From: ARS21 sp964615505
GTDB lineage: Archaea > Nanobdellota > Nanobdellia > UBA10117 > ARS21
Reading direction: 5' to 3'
Assembly: GCA_964615505.1 (NCBI GenBank)
Contig: CAZTOR010000012.1
Coordinates: 1-11,520, forward strand
Length of the DNA: 11,520 bases
In this document: in pieces, positions 11,236-11,520 of the stretch
Layout: each line of letters opens with the position of its first letter
Numbering within the stretch: the stretch's first letter is position 1
Notes under the pieces: model-generated
The model's input: only the letters and a program-made list of their open reading frames with translations
Database searches by the model: none
What the model was told of the DNA's origin: nothing
Program-made: the position numbers and the translations under genes

Positions 11236-11520
11236 ATGCCTAAAAATGAATATGTACAGATTGATGACGAAAATTCAATTTTTGAAGCGATGGGGCGAAT
11301 AAATTCTATTGCTAAGGATGCTTCAGATACCAGTGCTCAATTTAATTCATTGCTTGGTCAAAAGCAGGAGTTGTATAACTTAGCAAAAGTTTTGGCCAGA
11401 GAACTAATTCATGATTTACATGATTTAGGAAAATTTGTAAAACCAGCGAATGAGTTAAAAAAGAAAGTTGCACCAAAACGAACTGTAAAGAAAAGAGTTG
11501 CACCAAAACGAACTGTAAAG
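11236..11520 (+). CDS. Lysine-rich protein with repeated basic tail (partial, runs off the window)
   Basis: The reading frame is open to the end of the window; 95 codons are visible and no stop is reached. Residues 1-70 are acidic to neutral and helical (MPKNEYVQIDDENSIFEAMG, then several amphipathic helices). From about residue 74 it turns strongly basic with the 10-residue repeat KKKVAPKRTV, KKRVAPKRTV. Such Lys/Ala/Pro tails are typical of DNA- or RNA-binding proteins such as H1-like or ribosome-associated proteins, but no known domain is recognised in the helical part. I prefer the ATG at 11236 because the TATA box sits 25 bases before it; the ATG at 11218 would add six residues. It is divergent from the proline-rich coiled-coil gene. 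Confidence 0.7.
   Translation, partial: MPKNEYVQIDDENSIFEAMGRINSIAKDASDTSAQFNSLLGQKQELYNLAKVLARELIHDLHDLGKFVKPANELKKKVAPKRTVKKRVAPKRTVK
11461..11520 (+). repeat. 30-base tandem repeat encoding a basic tail, at the window edge
   Basis: Two adjacent 30-base units (11461-11490 and 11491-11520) are identical over the last 25 bases and differ only near their start (AAGAAAGTT versus AAAAGAGTT). Each codes for ten residues of the KK[KR]VAPKRTV type, so the frame is kept. The window ends exactly at the end of the second unit, so the total copy number is unknown. Confidence 0.92.

Noticed and set aside
1..11520. Mobile elements, integrase, toxin-antitoxin or defence genes
   Set aside because: No transposase, integrase, nuclease-helicase or toxin signatures were found in any of the recognised genes, and no long inverted or direct repeats frame a segment.

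Overview
The window looks like a compact, AT-rich archaeal chromosome segment. The gene content is archaeal: archaeal/eukaryotic-type tryptophanyl-tRNA synthetase, FEN1 flap endonuclease with a terminal PCNA-binding box, aEF1B, a TruD pseudouridine synthase and an S-layer protein with conserved N- and C-terminal S-layer regions. The tRNAs do not encode CCA. Most lead genes have a TATA-like box centred about 24-26 bases upstream of the start codon and no Shine-Dalgarno sequence, which indicates leaderless transcripts. The S-layer protein and several small uncharacterised coiled-coil or membrane-anchored proteins resemble what I remember from DPANN archaea of the Woesearchaeota/Pacearchaeota type. 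That placement is inference from memory, not from a search.

Layout. Bases 1-1456 (+): 3' part of tRNA-Trp(CCA), its cognate synthetase gene trpS, and a small membrane protein (DUF5658-like) overlapping it by ATGA. Bases 1453-2926 (-): a small zinc-ribbon protein, aEF1B and FEN1, with FEN1 running into the membrane protein gene by a 4-base convergent overlap. At 2946-2957 a perfectly palindromic TATA box serves both this leftward group and the rightward genes. Bases 2976-4486 (+): a COG2426-type small membrane transporter and truD, overlapping by ATGA. Bases 4510-6413 (+): a membrane-embedded family 2 glycosyltransferase and a membrane-anchored thioredoxin-fold protein. Bases 6396-9236 (-): an anchored extracytoplasmic protein of unknown function and, upstream of it, the 714-residue S-layer protein, separated by a strong hairpin plus poly-T terminator. 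Bases 9237-9443 are a divergent control region with repeated TTATTGTC-like elements. Bases 9444-9979 (+): a winged-helix regulator and a tiny membrane protein with three cysteines. Bases 9982-11152 (-): a helical protein, tRNA-Val(UAC), and a proline-rich/coiled-coil protein with in-frame tandem repeats. Bases 11236-11520 (+): the start of a lysine-rich protein whose basic tail is a 30-base tandem repeat running off the window. No gene-free stretch exceeds about 210 bases.

How the genes work together. The left half is mostly information processing: tRNA charging, elongation-factor recycling, tRNA/RNA pseudouridylation and Okazaki-flap removal. The centre is a cell-envelope block of glycosyltransferase, extracytoplasmic thiol protein, unknown ectodomain protein and S-layer protein, next to a regulator that may act on the shared control region. 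I see no CRISPR array, insertion sequence, integrase, toxin-antitoxin pair or obvious defence system. The most notable signals are the symmetric bidirectional TATA box, the eroded zinc ribbon, the Glu-to-Asp change in the FEN1 active site, the S-layer/regulator control region, and two proteins with exact in-frame tandem repeats.
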